From the NCBI RefSeq assembly GCF_010093535.1, contig NW_022985197.1:656726-720725 (forward strand): DNA of 64,000 bases. The letters run 5' to 3'. A program made the translations under genes and the position numbers. The stretch comes from Lindgomyces ingoldianus (taxonomy: Eukaryota; Ascomycota; Dothideomycetes; Pleosporales; Lindgomycetaceae). This document shows positions 1 through 11,806 of the stretch, piece after piece (the first letter of the stretch is position 1; each line of letters begins with the position of its first letter). The notes below the pieces were generated by a model that did no database searches, was not told the origin of the DNA, and worked only from the letters and a program-made list of their open reading frames with translations.

Positions 1-929
1 TTCAGTGGCCGGAACTACCGATAACGTTCCAGAATGCCACTACCGTCTGTTAGGCAATAGGCATACCGGAGCAGGCCTACTGGCCCTCCCTGCCGGCGGT
101 GTCGGTGTAACATCCATACCACCCCCGAACTACTATGGAACTTCCACTTCCTACACAATCCGATCGTGGCTTATATGCTGAAGAATAAAAGCTATGCAAC
201 AAACAGGATTGCTATCTTACATATATGTCGTACACGTCCACACGTGAGTCATGATACAAATAATGTACGATTCTGGCCTTATGTATCCTCAATTTCATAC
301 CAAGAGGAGTAATGCCGTATGTCTGTACACTTTACATAGCTATTACGTACCTATCGTGCATGTCCTGCATACCCTGCATTTCCTGCATTAGAGAGTAATT
401 ATGTCTAGGCATGAAACAAATGGTGGGATACTCAAAGAAAAGGAGCGTCTGAGTCTGCCGTTTAGGCTCTCTTAATGTGTCAAGGTAGCACAGTCTCTAT
501 TCCTTCTGGCGTTTACCGACTCTTCTCTGCTCCATCATACTTCCCATAACACTCTATCAACAGCGATATTCCCCGTCATCTTTGCCAATTGGTGATGCTG
601 AGTCTCTCTTCGTCGGCTATATATGGCCTTGGTATTAAATACCACATTATATAAGCGGGAAAGAGAATATCCTCAAAGGGTTGTGAGCATACACAGTACT
701 TTAGACAGAATATTTAGCTGTAAGCGAGTAGATCTTCACCTGTACCAATAATCTACTTAATAATAGACCGTCCTTCGATCCGCACAGCCTCTGTCCTCCT
801 CACCACTCTATTTAGCATATGGACCGACACATGTTTCACGGATACCAATAAAAATATCGCCTCTTCTGTAATCCACTATCCTAGTCCTTGCGTTGTTGAC
901 TTATACATCTCTTCCATCGCCTATCGCCT
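1..929. other. Gene-free, moderately AT-rich stretch
   Basis: I see no coding region, RNA gene or clear repeat here on either strand. Frames are closed frequently. It may be the decayed downstream part of the HET-like relic that follows, but no recognisable protein motif remains. Confidence 0.5.
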
Positions 930-1250
930 TCAACTCTCATTTGCTAATTGCTCTAGTTGCTCAAATAACTCACTCACAGTTTTCGAATAGTCGAGATCAA
1001 TATTGCACCATGACTTCCATCCTTCCTTCCATTCAGACATATCATTCTCGCCCGTTAAGCCTAGGAGCGCGAAGATCTTGTCGCATGGATACGCTACCGA
1101 TTTATTGCCCATTGAGTGCATTATCTGAAGCAAATCCTGGTTAAACTGTTGAGATTGCCTTTCCTTGGAGCATCGCTGATGCTGGGGCTCTAGAATATCA
1201 AAAAAGTGGCGCAAAACTGATGTCTTTAAATTTGCCAGCTCTCCAACTAG
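930..1250 (-). pseudogene. HET-domain (heterokaryon incompatibility) protein fragment
   Basis: The minus-strand frame has the hallmark middle segment of fungal HET proteins: a CDKIFALLGLTG stretch (usual form DPRDKIYALLGLA), then a Trp-rich linker and LDYSKTVSELF (usual form DYSKSVEEVY). The open stretch covers roughly 105 codons and is bounded by stops on both sides. Full HET proteins have several hundred residues with an N-terminal HET domain, and no such part is readable in the flanks. I therefore call it a relic. HET proteins act in non-self recognition between hyphae. The identification rests on motif resemblance only. Confidence 0.5.
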
Positions 1251-4200
1251 GGTGACATTCTATGTAATTAATGAGACGAATCATGAACCGTAGATTATAG
1301 GTATTATTGGATCTCTAGGCGAAAGAGTCATGGCCGCACAACATAATGGCTTGGAACGGGAGTGCGGCTTCCTAAGGGTAATTGCTTAGTCAGTCGGATG
1401 GATGTGGAGAGAAAGTGTCCAGCATCTTTGCGTTGCTTCGATTTGCTAGATCGTAACGACATAGAATTGAAGTGAGGCTGTTCTAGGCTTTGCGGAGCAT
1501 AAACGAAAGAGGGGTCGAAGTCCGGTTAGCTGGAGGGTGAAGGTGCATTCCCCCTCGCCTTCCCTTACCATACTAGTAGACTAATGCGGACCAATTCATC
1601 ACTCCATAATACGGCATAACGCGCGGATGAATGAAGGGCTTGGCCAGGGTGTGCGCTATTTCATGACCGAGGCCATCTGTCCCGTGAGAATAACCCCCCC
1701 CCCTCCTCCCTTCGTTTGCCCCTTCTACATCTCCCACTGAGATGATTATTCGCCTCGCCCGGTCAAACAATATCGCTCACTTAATGTGCTCCACTATTGC
1801 ATTCTTACCTGTGCATGATCGCATCATCTGCTGAGGGAGTACTTGAAGGGCACTCATGATCCATGCTGGGTACTCCTTTCTAACAGTGACCCTTTACACG
1901 GCGTGGTTGGTGTAGCTGTGGCTCGTGGAATGGTTACCAATGCAGAATGTTAATTCAATATATTCGAGCATCTTGTGGACCAATCCCAGGTTCCGCCCAG
2001 AGCTCGGGGCTTACGGCGTTTGATGCATCTATAAAGCTAACATGGGAGATAAGTGCTGGTGCTGAGACGGTGAGCCTGAGTGACTACCCTATGATATAGT
2101 TTTTTTGGGAGAAGAGATAGGTCCTAATCGAATGCCTGGTACTTGCGATTTCGGGGTTAAGTGAAGAGCAGGTGCACCGCGACAAGCAAAACTGGAATAT
2201 TAGAATAGTGAGGCTAGATCCATTCGGATACTTGATTCACAACCAAAAAAATCCATTTCGGGAGTCTCCCGTCACCAATGGGTGACGTCACGTGAGACAT
2301 CTATTCGGTGGCTCTGTCGTGGCTTATTGACAGACAGGGCGTAATATTGGGTAAGACTAAAATAATTCGGGGTCCCTCAGCTGGTATGAAATAGAATCCC
2401 TCAACGAGTTGCTGACATTGAAGCGATTAGAACAACTAACCTTGTTATCCGATGTTGAAGAAAACTCTAAGGTGAAACTGTTGAGCTTATTTGGGAAACC
2501 TACTGCTCTCTCTATTTGTGTAACACATTCATCACTGTTGAATCAAAACTCACCGTAAACCCTCTTCACATCGACCTACAGTCACTATCTTGAAGCATCT
2601 ACCCTATAAAAACGTTGCATTAGCCACTCCCAAACACTCACATATAACCCACTATACGCACGCGAATCTCCCATAGCGTCGTCAATATCAATTCACCCCG
2701 CCAAGTCCCATGACCCCATACGCTCTAACTACGGAAATATCTACGCAGATGATACGATGTAGACCAGATATACCCCAGCCTATCACCTTTGTTCTAATCA
2801 CTCACCCACGGTTGTGATCTTTCGTCTGTTGATTCTGTCAGAACTACGGTTCCTAGGGAACCGATCTGGTGGTGCGAAAGTATGACTAAGAGACTAAGGG
2901 GATAAGCTCGAGGAAATGGGGGCCGAAGCGTTTGTCCGAAGTGGCGGTTCGGTACGGTGGGGAGACAATAGTCAGATCACTCGGTAGTTGGGAATAAGGC
3001 ATGAGTGGTCTGGCCTGGTTGTCAGGTGTCAGGTTTGGGAAGTCCCCTGCAAACTGAGAGTCTTGATGATCAATGTGGCTGATGTGTTTCGTTTGTCAAT
3101 TCAAGGTTTTGAGTATTGTTGGAGTTTTGAAGCTCGGGTCAAAAAGGGAAAATGCTAATGGTTACTCAATGACTGGATAGGTACTTTGTGCTCGAAAATC
3201 AAATGTTGGATTCTCACTAAGCATTACTTGCAGTACTTCAATTTAGATAGTTGCTGGTGTTATTGCTCGAAGAAAATACGACCGACAAAAAAAAAAAAAT
3301 CCAAAGTTGCCACCCAATATGTCTGTCCAAGCCAGAAATGACAGTAACCGCGCAAACCGTGAGTGCAAAGCATAAAAAGCAGTGGGTAATAGACCAAAAC
3401 GCAATGGTAGATACGCACAATAAAAACAGAACCGTCCGCCCCCGAGTTATAGCCAGATCAGCCAACAAATCCACCCCGTCATTAGGAAGAGGGATGATGC
3501 TGAGGAACAACAAAAACAAAATGCGAACCTCCATGATGCTAATCCGCCCCCTTTCTAGTTTCAAAAAATTCACGAACCCGCCCGCCCAGTTCCAAGATCC
3601 TGCTACAAAGATGCACCTGCTGGACTGCTTTGCCACCTGCACCTCGCTACGTATCGCCGAAACCTCCAAGAACCTCGACCACCCAATCAAAAGTACTTAT
3701 CCTCCCAAAGGTATTTGAGACAACCAACAATGCCGTGACGTAAACACCCGCCGACTTGGATTCGTGTTCTCGCTCCGTGGGTTGCTGGAATCGGGCCGTG
3801 CTTAACCGATGCAGAACCGACAAGACGACGCGAGGATGACGCGGAAAGCAGACTTGAACCCCTCATCCGAGATGGAGGAAGAACGGAAAGGGGGGCAGGT
3901 ATTGAGTTGCAAGGGTAAAGACTTTTCCGCGTTCAATAAACGCATGTCCAACACACCGCTCGCCGCAGCTTTTCGGCCACAGAAAAGGAAAAAAAAAGAA
4001 GTGGATTCAGACGCGCCGAGACCACGTGGAACTTGTTCGAGAAATCCGCCAAAATGCTTGGTGTTGTTAGGCTCGCGCCGAGATCGATCTGAGGAAGGAA
4101 AAGAAAGACATTTGGAGGGTAAGCAGGGATCTGAGAGGCGTTGCATGGACGGAAAAAAAAAAAGGAAAACCTCGACATGCTTCCCGAACGCTATCAAAAG

Positions 4201-4469
4201 GCCACCCAATCGTAATTGCCGTTGCTAGCCACAAAAAAGTTCTGGAATAAAAGAGGAAGGGTGGTGATGGTGAGTGTAAAATTAAATAAAAATAAACAAA
4301 AAAGGCATGAAAATGACTGAAACCGGAGACTTTTTGCCATTTTACGGGGAAGAATGGGCGCAATTGAGGGATTGCATTTCGTAATACCTCCAGCACACGA
4401 ATCTTAGCGTTTCCCATATGCCACTGCAGGTCCAGCTTCAGGGCATATCCCAGTCCCTGAACAGTCGTT
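1251..4469. other. Gene-poor spacer of 3.2 kb
   Basis: Nothing here can be supported as a gene. Between about 3240 and 4210, open frames overlap on both strands; the minus versions are leucine/phenylalanine-rich only because the plus strand is purine-rich (several A-runs). No splice-consistent domain appears. The part next to 4470 probably contains the 3' UTR of the transcription factor on the minus strand. Confidence 0.45.
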
Positions 4470-5803
4470 TTACATAGGTCGACGGTTGAGCATATTGAGC
4501 ATATCAGAATCGGTGGAGCTTCTTGAATTGCCGTTGTCGCTCACAAGATCGTTAATACGCATTCCTGGCCTACTCGACGCTTGCGAAGTCGGGGGAGGCG
4601 GGGTCCTGCCGTCACTGCGCGGGGGTATTGGTTGCAAGGTACTGTTGGAGGAAGGCGGCGCTGTATAATAGGGAGAAGCACCCGGTGTGCTTGGGCCCGC
4701 TTGCGTGTGGGGAGAGGACGAAGCCCGACCGGTATCATACGAGTAGGCGCTCTGCGGAGACGATCGTCGCGGCGGCTGGGCTGCATAGTATGGCTGAGCA
4801 GAGGGGGGTGGAGGAGCAGACGGATATGTGGCAGAGGAGGACGCTGGAGAGACAGCGGTGGTTAGACTTGTTGGGTCTGGATATGTGTAGTCCGGACCGG
4901 CGCTGCGATGAGGAAGCTGTGACGCTGAAGCAGGATTCGGTGGCGGCAAAGTTGGCGTGTGAGGCTCAGGGTATGGCCTCTTCCTGCTCTGCGGATCACG
5001 GCTTCCATCATCGTAGGGAGCACCAGAAGGATGACCAAATGTAGAATGAGCTTGGTACGGACCTGTGGCGCCCGTTGGGCTAGGCAGATACTGCTGCTGG
5101 CGTGGAGGCTGGGCATATGCCTCCGCGTGAGTTGCAGGAGGCAATGGCTGGCCATATGCTCCATACATTGGTGGAGGGTGTCCAACTCCACGCCAGACAG
5201 TATGCGCCGGAACAAACGCTTGCGTCTGAGCAGAGACGGGAGTGAAGATGCAATCCTGATTGAATCTCATGCAATTTGAACAGCGACCATCATCTGTGGC
5301 CTCGAAACCCGAGCATCGAATCTAGAACAGGAAGGTATGAGCAGAAGGGCTCCAAACAGCCGGGGAGTCAAATACCTTGCGTCTCCTGCAATAACGACAA
5401 GCAATTGCAGTCCTCTGGCGCGGTGCCGGAGGTTGATGACCGTGATTCATGTAGTTTGCAGGTGGAGCCTGGGGTCTATATGGGTCTGGTGGAGGAGGGG
5501 CTCGAGTCCACTCGTGAGGGCCAGGGAGACGATACTGCTGCTGAGGGTGTTGATGGGCCGCCATGTCGGGACGAGGCTCTTGTGGTGGAGGAGGGGGGAG
5601 AGAAGTATTGATCTACGGGGCGGAGAGGTCAGCGCGATGTGACGAGATTATGGCATGTGCAGGAGGCGGCTTATTGAAGACGACACATGATCCGAACTTA
5701 CATGAGTGGGCGGCGGAGGGTAGGAGCCGTTGGCAGGCTGCTGTGAGGTAGGCGGTTGCCAGTGCGTAGGAAGCTGACCTTGACCGCCCTGGTGAGGGAA
5801 CAT
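4470..5803 (-). CDS. Zn(II)2Cys6 transcription factor
   Basis: Three exons read on the minus strand: 5803-5702, 5612-5376 and 5321-4470. Introns are 89 and 54 bp (donors GTAAGT and GTATTT, acceptors GTAG and CTAG), both phase 0, giving 396 aa. The binuclear zinc cluster is complete only after splicing: Cys106, Cys109, Cys116, Cys127, Cys130, Cys137, in the spacing C-x2-C-x6-C-x10-C-x2-C-x6-C. The second intron falls inside the cluster after the RRRK stretch. An N-terminal Pro/Gln-rich region precedes it. The C-terminal half is Pro/Ser/Thr/Tyr-rich and ends with an INDLVSDN motif and an acidic/Ser segment. There is no fungal-specific transcription factor 'middle homology' domain, and the protein is short for the class. 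It should be a nuclear DNA-binding regulator; its targets cannot be read from the sequence. The start is the first Met of an exon with no in-frame Met upstream. Confidence 0.88.
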
Positions 5804-8800
5804 AGCAGCGGTTTTACACTTGCAGTTGGATGAGCTGCGCGAGACGTGCGAGGGTCTGGAGATTCCACCGGCTATGTGGGAGCTGTCACGTCGGGCATAG
5901 GCCAGGGGGTGGGGTGGGCAAAGGAAGAGAGGCGCTCCCAGTGAAGACGTGCTCGGTGTGGTGATGGCGATCCTATGGGGCGTCGCGAAGGTAGCACAAA
6001 TGCTGGCGGGCCGTGGGAGCGGCTGCAGGTCAGAGAAGGCAGTGCAAAAGCAGTGAATTGCAGAGCCAAGCCAAGCGGGTGTGGGTCGGAGGAGGGGGCA
6101 GACTCAGCAGCACGCAGGACGCTGCTGGATGCGGCAGACGAGCGGCTGCTGGAGAGGAGGGTGAGCGCTCAGCAGGCGACGTCGCGGAGTGAAGAAGGCG
6201 GCGAGCTTCTCGAACACGCGTGGAGAGCAGAGGCGCGGAGGGCAAAGGTGCGCTTGGGTACCGACAGGAGGGAGGCGAAGGGAGGTCCCGACAAGAAGAG
6301 GGATGGAGACGGGATGCCCACACACTATTATTTCCCACGGCGCCAGAAGCCCAGCGCCCGAAGTCCAAACTCCTCAGTCCCAGGGCTCGCGCACAGGCCG
6401 TGGCGGGCGGGCTGCCACTGATGCAGTGCGTCCAGGTCCCTGTCGAGTTCCGTGTCTCTCTTGCGCGCTGGCGGCTGGCGAGTGCTCTCACAGGCCGGGG
6501 GAGGGCCAAAATGACCGGCTTCAAGGGCCCAGGACCCCAACCAGCAGCACACACAGCACGCAGCCGGCGCCGGACGGGGCCTGAGCTGCTAGCGCGACGT
6601 CTGGCACAGAAGCAGGCCGTCACTCGCAGCGCAGCGGGCCGGGTGCAGCGGACGGGCGAGCAGCGAGCAGTGAGCAGCGAACAGTCTTCCTCGCTCTCCG
6701 CTCTGTGGCCACGATCCACGACGTCGACGGCGCCGCGTCGCACAGCACCACGCTGCTCTCACGCTGCAGCACGACAGCACGACGCGCCTTGGAGCAGGCG
6801 AGCAGCGGCACAGCTGCAGTCCTTGTTCTGTACCACAGCCCCTTTCGGCGAGCCTGGCAGGTTCGTGCGCTCCCTGGGCGTGACTGAGCAGCCAAGGGCA
6901 GGGAAGGGAGCGATGGAGCTTTGTAGCGATGGGGATGGCGCTGGCTCGAGCCTCGAGCTGACGGGCCGCTTCGAAACCCAACGAGAGCCCGCTGCTCATC
7001 GCGCCAAGCACGGGTAGGTCCGTTGAGCCTGCAGACGTCGGAGACCACATGGGGGAGCGTGCGATCTACTGGGGGCGGCTTGTCGTGCTTTGCTAGTCCT
7101 GGTCGTCCTGCTGGTGGTCACTCGTCGCACACAAAACTTTGCCTAGTTGCGCCAGTTCATCTCGTGAAAATGCATTTCACGGCATGCTGCGCTTCACCAC
7201 ATGCCACTGCACATATCCTGTATGTCTATCCACTGCACTCTCATGCCTCCCCCGCGCTGCGACGGTGCGGCGCGCGCCTCGATGCTGCTTGCTGCTGCAG
7301 CCCGATCAGGCCTCGGGCAGAGTCGCCCGTCGCCCGTCGCGCATCGCACAAAGCACGCAAACTACACACCCCCATCCACGCTGTCCCCCCGGGACGCTGG
7401 CTAGGCGGCGTGAATCGTCGACCTCTTGGTGTTCAGTCCAACTGCGCGTCTGCGGCAGTGTCGAACAGACGGCCCACCCATGGCTTGTATCTGTTTCGCT
7501 CCACCACCGCGCTTCACAGGACTGCACTTCAACCACGGATTGGTGTTGGTGGCCATACTCTTGCGGCCGTCCCGGTTGCCGCATGCTCACCTGCAGCGGT
7601 CCACATTGATAACTAGCTGCTGCTGTCCGGTCAAGTTTGCGGCTGGCGTCCTCTTCTTGTCTCAGCTGTGATGCCCCGCCGCGTGTGTTTCCGAACCGCT
7701 CGTTTGACATGACGAGAGTCACGATACTCGTTCGGACGCAGGCATCTCGCGGAATAAATTCCCACATCCTGGGCCACGGGTTGCAGGGTTGGTCCTGCAC
7801 CGTCTGAATCCGTCGCAGACGAGATAGGGCTGTTCCGCTTCTGCAGCGCGACAGCGTTGCGGCCTTCAAATCGGCCAACCCCTTCATTCGAGAGGCGAAA
7901 GCGGCGCATCCGAGCTGTGCTGTTTTGTTGGTTTGGGCCTGGGCTGGCCAGTGAGGTGAGAGCACACCAGCTAGCATGGAGGCAGAAGTGAGCATTTCAT
8001 GTGTGTGACTCGGCAGGATCAGGCAATTCTTTCGTCAGCGGGGCAAAACTCCAAGAAAAGCAAAAGCCGGGCAGACGTTCAACAGTAGCAATTATTACGT
8101 CCTGGGTTCGCATTTCTGTCAAATAGTAGAGCCGATGCTGGCCCGTCAATAACCTGTGTACGCTATCACGGCCGTTCTATGCTGCCATTGCACCGTGCTT
8201 GGTGAAAATGACACACGTTGAGTCCACACCGTTCTCGAATCATCCGCCAAAGGCTGACTTTGACCGTTTAGCTTTCCTGACCCTGGAGCCGGCGTCCGCA
8301 TCAAAAATACCCACCCATGGCAAAAGCAATGGTACGCCCCTGATTCGCCGAGCCTGGTCCTGGTCAGGCAAAACGGGATCCGGTTTAGAAAATGCTCTAG
8401 GGTTTGATAGTGCCGGCTTTCCCGCAGGTGACGAAAGGGCACGGAGTAATGCGGATGGAATGCATCATGGGGGATGGTGGAACAAGACGACAGTCTCGCC
8501 TCGCCGTTTGCCTTGGATCCATCCTGGAGTAGGGTTTTCCTAGCGGGATCGGTGGGGACGCGAGAGAATATTAAAGGAAGCACACCTCGACCGTCGTCTG
8601 GCGCCACGCCGAGACAACCATACCTGTCCATCCGTCTGATGCTCACACATCAATAGCGTCGCAGTCATGGTATCATGGAGGCAAATGCGAGCTTATGCCC
8701 CGCTAATTCAGCCACTCGGCGTCAAGATCGATGGGAATATTCGGCCAACGACCGCCAATGATGTGCTTCGCGCTCTTTAAATCAGAAAAATGTTTATTTT

Positions 8801-11800
8801 CTTGGAAGCTAGTGTCGATGTATTGTGCCTTGCATGAAATGTGTGCCTCAGAACGGGTAAATCATTCACCCATGATCACTCGGTGACCATAAAGAAGAGG
8901 AAAAATTGTGCGGTCAGAAGATCACAAGACCTATTCTGTCACCGGTCAGCCCTCGTCCTCCTTCCTTGAGTCCTTGGTCGTTATTGACTGATATATCGTA
9001 TCAAGCAGCCTGATCATATGCGGCCAATCGTAAATATAATGCTACTGTTGTAGTTTGATTGACTACCATCTACACTACATCTGGGCGTCCGAGGGTGAAT
9101 CATGAGGTCTGAGGTAGATGCGCACAGATAGACTGAACGGCGAGGTTGGTAAGCCAGCTTGAACCGCTTGCCGAGGGGTACTATGTCAAGAGTAAATGGA
9201 TTCTATTTCAACCAAATCTGAGAGCATATTCCTCCGATGAACCGTCGTAAACCATTCATGTGTCATCTTGTGCTACGGAGAACACTGCCACAATGGCGGC
9301 TCATCGTTGAAGGATTATCGGTGATCTTCGCCCCTCCATTTATTTAATCCACACGAACGATCCCTCATGCCTTCACATGGTCCGGGACTTTCGGAAGCAT
9401 TGGCTGTATGTGGTATCTGTACCTGATACAGTTCACGGTCCAGCGCATGGGGATTCCGGGAACTAGCATATGAGACTGCAGGAAAAAGCACGAGACCACG
9501 GGCCGGCACGAAGTCGGGCGCGGGAGAGTTTTGTACGAGTGTTGCAGTTACCGCTTCTGGACCAGGACTTAGATTAACGAACATTTTGTGCAACTTCGGC
9601 TTTTGAGCGTTTTTGGGGCGAATATGCGAAAGGTTGCAAAGGCCGCATGGCGCGTAAAACAAGTCAAGACTTGAGGTAGTGAAACTTGCCGCTCCCCAAT
9701 TCGTCGTGCAGCCTGTGCAGCACAAGTCCTGCACGTACTATCAAACAGAGGAATGTCAGACGCGGGAGAGACGTTTTGCAAACAAGATATGAATAGATAC
9801 CCTGTGCCCCCTCAACATTGTTTGAGCACGCTGAATGTGAGGCAGGGAAGCTCTCCGGCTGGATGGAGACCGTAACCCTAGAACGAGCACGACAATTCGA
9901 GTGGGAGCCTTTCAGATTGCCTAACGTTCACCAACCCTGATGTTTACGAACATCACCATAGCCCTGGCGGTTATAATTAATGAAGTTGGGGTCTTGTGAC
10001 GCAGTTTCGGTCCCTCACCGGGTTCCGCATCGTGTTGCATCTCGATATAGGTCTTCAACGCCGCCCGGTCGCAGATGGCTGCTTCTTAATGCAAGAATTC
10101 CGTCTTTGCAGTAGCGGACGTTATTGAGAGGCATGGGAGGTGCAGATATCGACCGGACGAAGGGTGCTTCGTGATCCCCCGCTTTGGTCAGCAACGGAGA
10201 GCAATTCTCCACGAGAGCAAAAATATAGCCCCAGAGTTGGGGGTTGTAATTAATGGTGAACCTAGAAGCAAGGCGGGCATGCAAGGCGGGCCGATCTGGA
10301 ACAATGGACGGGTGGTGGAGACGAGGTGTTAAGTGTCGGGCGCAGCCATGGCCTGACTTCACCGGAACTCGAGGGGAAAATTGATGAATGAGAAACGAGC
10401 GGAATGGGTTGTCAGCTGTGAGGCGTCCAGTGTTGAGGATGAATGGTGAGTCGGTGACACGGAAGCCGTTGTGAGATGACACTCCAGATCCTTCGTGCGC
10501 AATGCTATCGCTCGTCATGAAGTCGACGATTGAGAATCCAGCATCGAATGCAGCGCGATTCAGGGATACGAGATAATTGAGAGCATTTGAGAATTGATTC
10601 GCCAGCCATGCGATTATGGAATGCCATCGGTGTGATGAGCACAGCGATGAGACGCGGCATGCGCAATTTTAGCATCGAACACACCGCCGTTCTTCACGCC
10701 TTCCCCGACCATCAAGAGTTGAACGATCGGAGTGTTCTATTTGCTGCAGTCAAAAGCAGGCGGGCTGGGAACGGGGATGGAGTGGCCTGCCAGCACAATG
10801 AACAAAGGAACTTAGACGTCTTCGCCACCGCCTTGCAGATTTGCTTTTTTGCTAACAGGCGGCTTGCGAAGTTTAATTTGCTCGAGGAAGCTCTGAGTTG
10901 GCGCTGACTACTCCGTACTAGGCAGTGTCCTCTTGGGCGTGCCACTTTTCGGTGCCCTGCGTGCGTGAGCGGAACGCACCGATGCGGTAACTAGCCGTCA
11001 AAATGAACTAAAAGGGGCCGGGGGCTGAGGGTTTCAAACAGTGTTTTCAAGATGGAGATAGCCTTATGTGGGCATCATCAGGCGGGCGGCGGAGAGACAG
11101 CATCCATGCTTGAACGAATCTTGCGCCCCGGGCGGGCCGTCGCGGCCTGTTGACATACAGGACTGGGGTGATGTGGGGAGCAGTTCATCGGAATAATGAA
11201 AAGACATGGAGCGAATGCGGGAACCCTGAAGGCACACCGATAGATTCTGCGTGGTCATTGAAGGATGCCCTGTTGCCGGCCGGTGGCAGTGGTCACACAC
11301 CCTCCGTCAGGAGAGAGGTGAGAGGCGTTGGGAGCGAGGTTTGTGTGGAACACGGTCTTGCTGTCGGCACACCAACGCCATCAGGCAAAACCAGACACTA
11401 GCAAGAAGCGGCCCGTCGTGATTCTTGTGGGCCGGGGGTTCGGTTGAGCTGTTGCATCACCCCTGCTCCTTTAGCGTTAGCTATTTCTTAGTATATCACA
11501 TGACTGAATCTTGCTGCACAAAACCCTCATTTGCACCTGGGGCTGTCTGGGCCCTTTCGCGTGGGACGCCAGTCAGCGCCACTGCCGACACACCATCGCA
11601 AATGGGCCTGGTTGCTATTGGCTGAAGCATTTCACCGTCGCGCTTGTTTGCGGCATGGCGTCAACAAAAAAATCATCATTCGCCGCCCGTCGACCAATCC
11701 CGTGGCCGTCTACACTTTGTCGTACGAAAGCGAAGGACAGGTCGTCTTGCGAAGGAACACAGCTTCGCCTCACAGCTCCCGAGCGCCCCAATGATGCCCC

Positions 11801-11806
11801 TCATCC
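5804..11806. other. Six-kilobase gene-free region upstream of the Zn2Cys6 gene
   Basis: About 6.0 kb separates the start of the transcription factor from the 3' end of the next gene. The proximal 5.9-7.6 kb is GC-rich with many CAG/GCAGC-type runs, so long frames stay open on both strands at once; none has a domain, plausible splicing or one-strand codon preference. The distal part (8-11.8 kb) has no recognisable gene or repeat. A long 5' leader or extended promoter of the regulator is a reasonable explanation, but that is inference. Confidence 0.5.

Noticed and set aside
3238..4417. Overlapping open frames on both strands, the minus versions looking like membrane proteins
   Set aside because: The hydrophobic composition follows from purine-rich plus-strand DNA with long A-runs. 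No family, no splice logic, and both strands are open at once.
5872..7995. Many long frames on both strands (up to 265 codons)
   Set aside because: The GC-rich sequence suppresses stops in all frames. The translations are Arg/Ala/Ser/Pro-rich without domains, and no frame shows one-sided coding bias.
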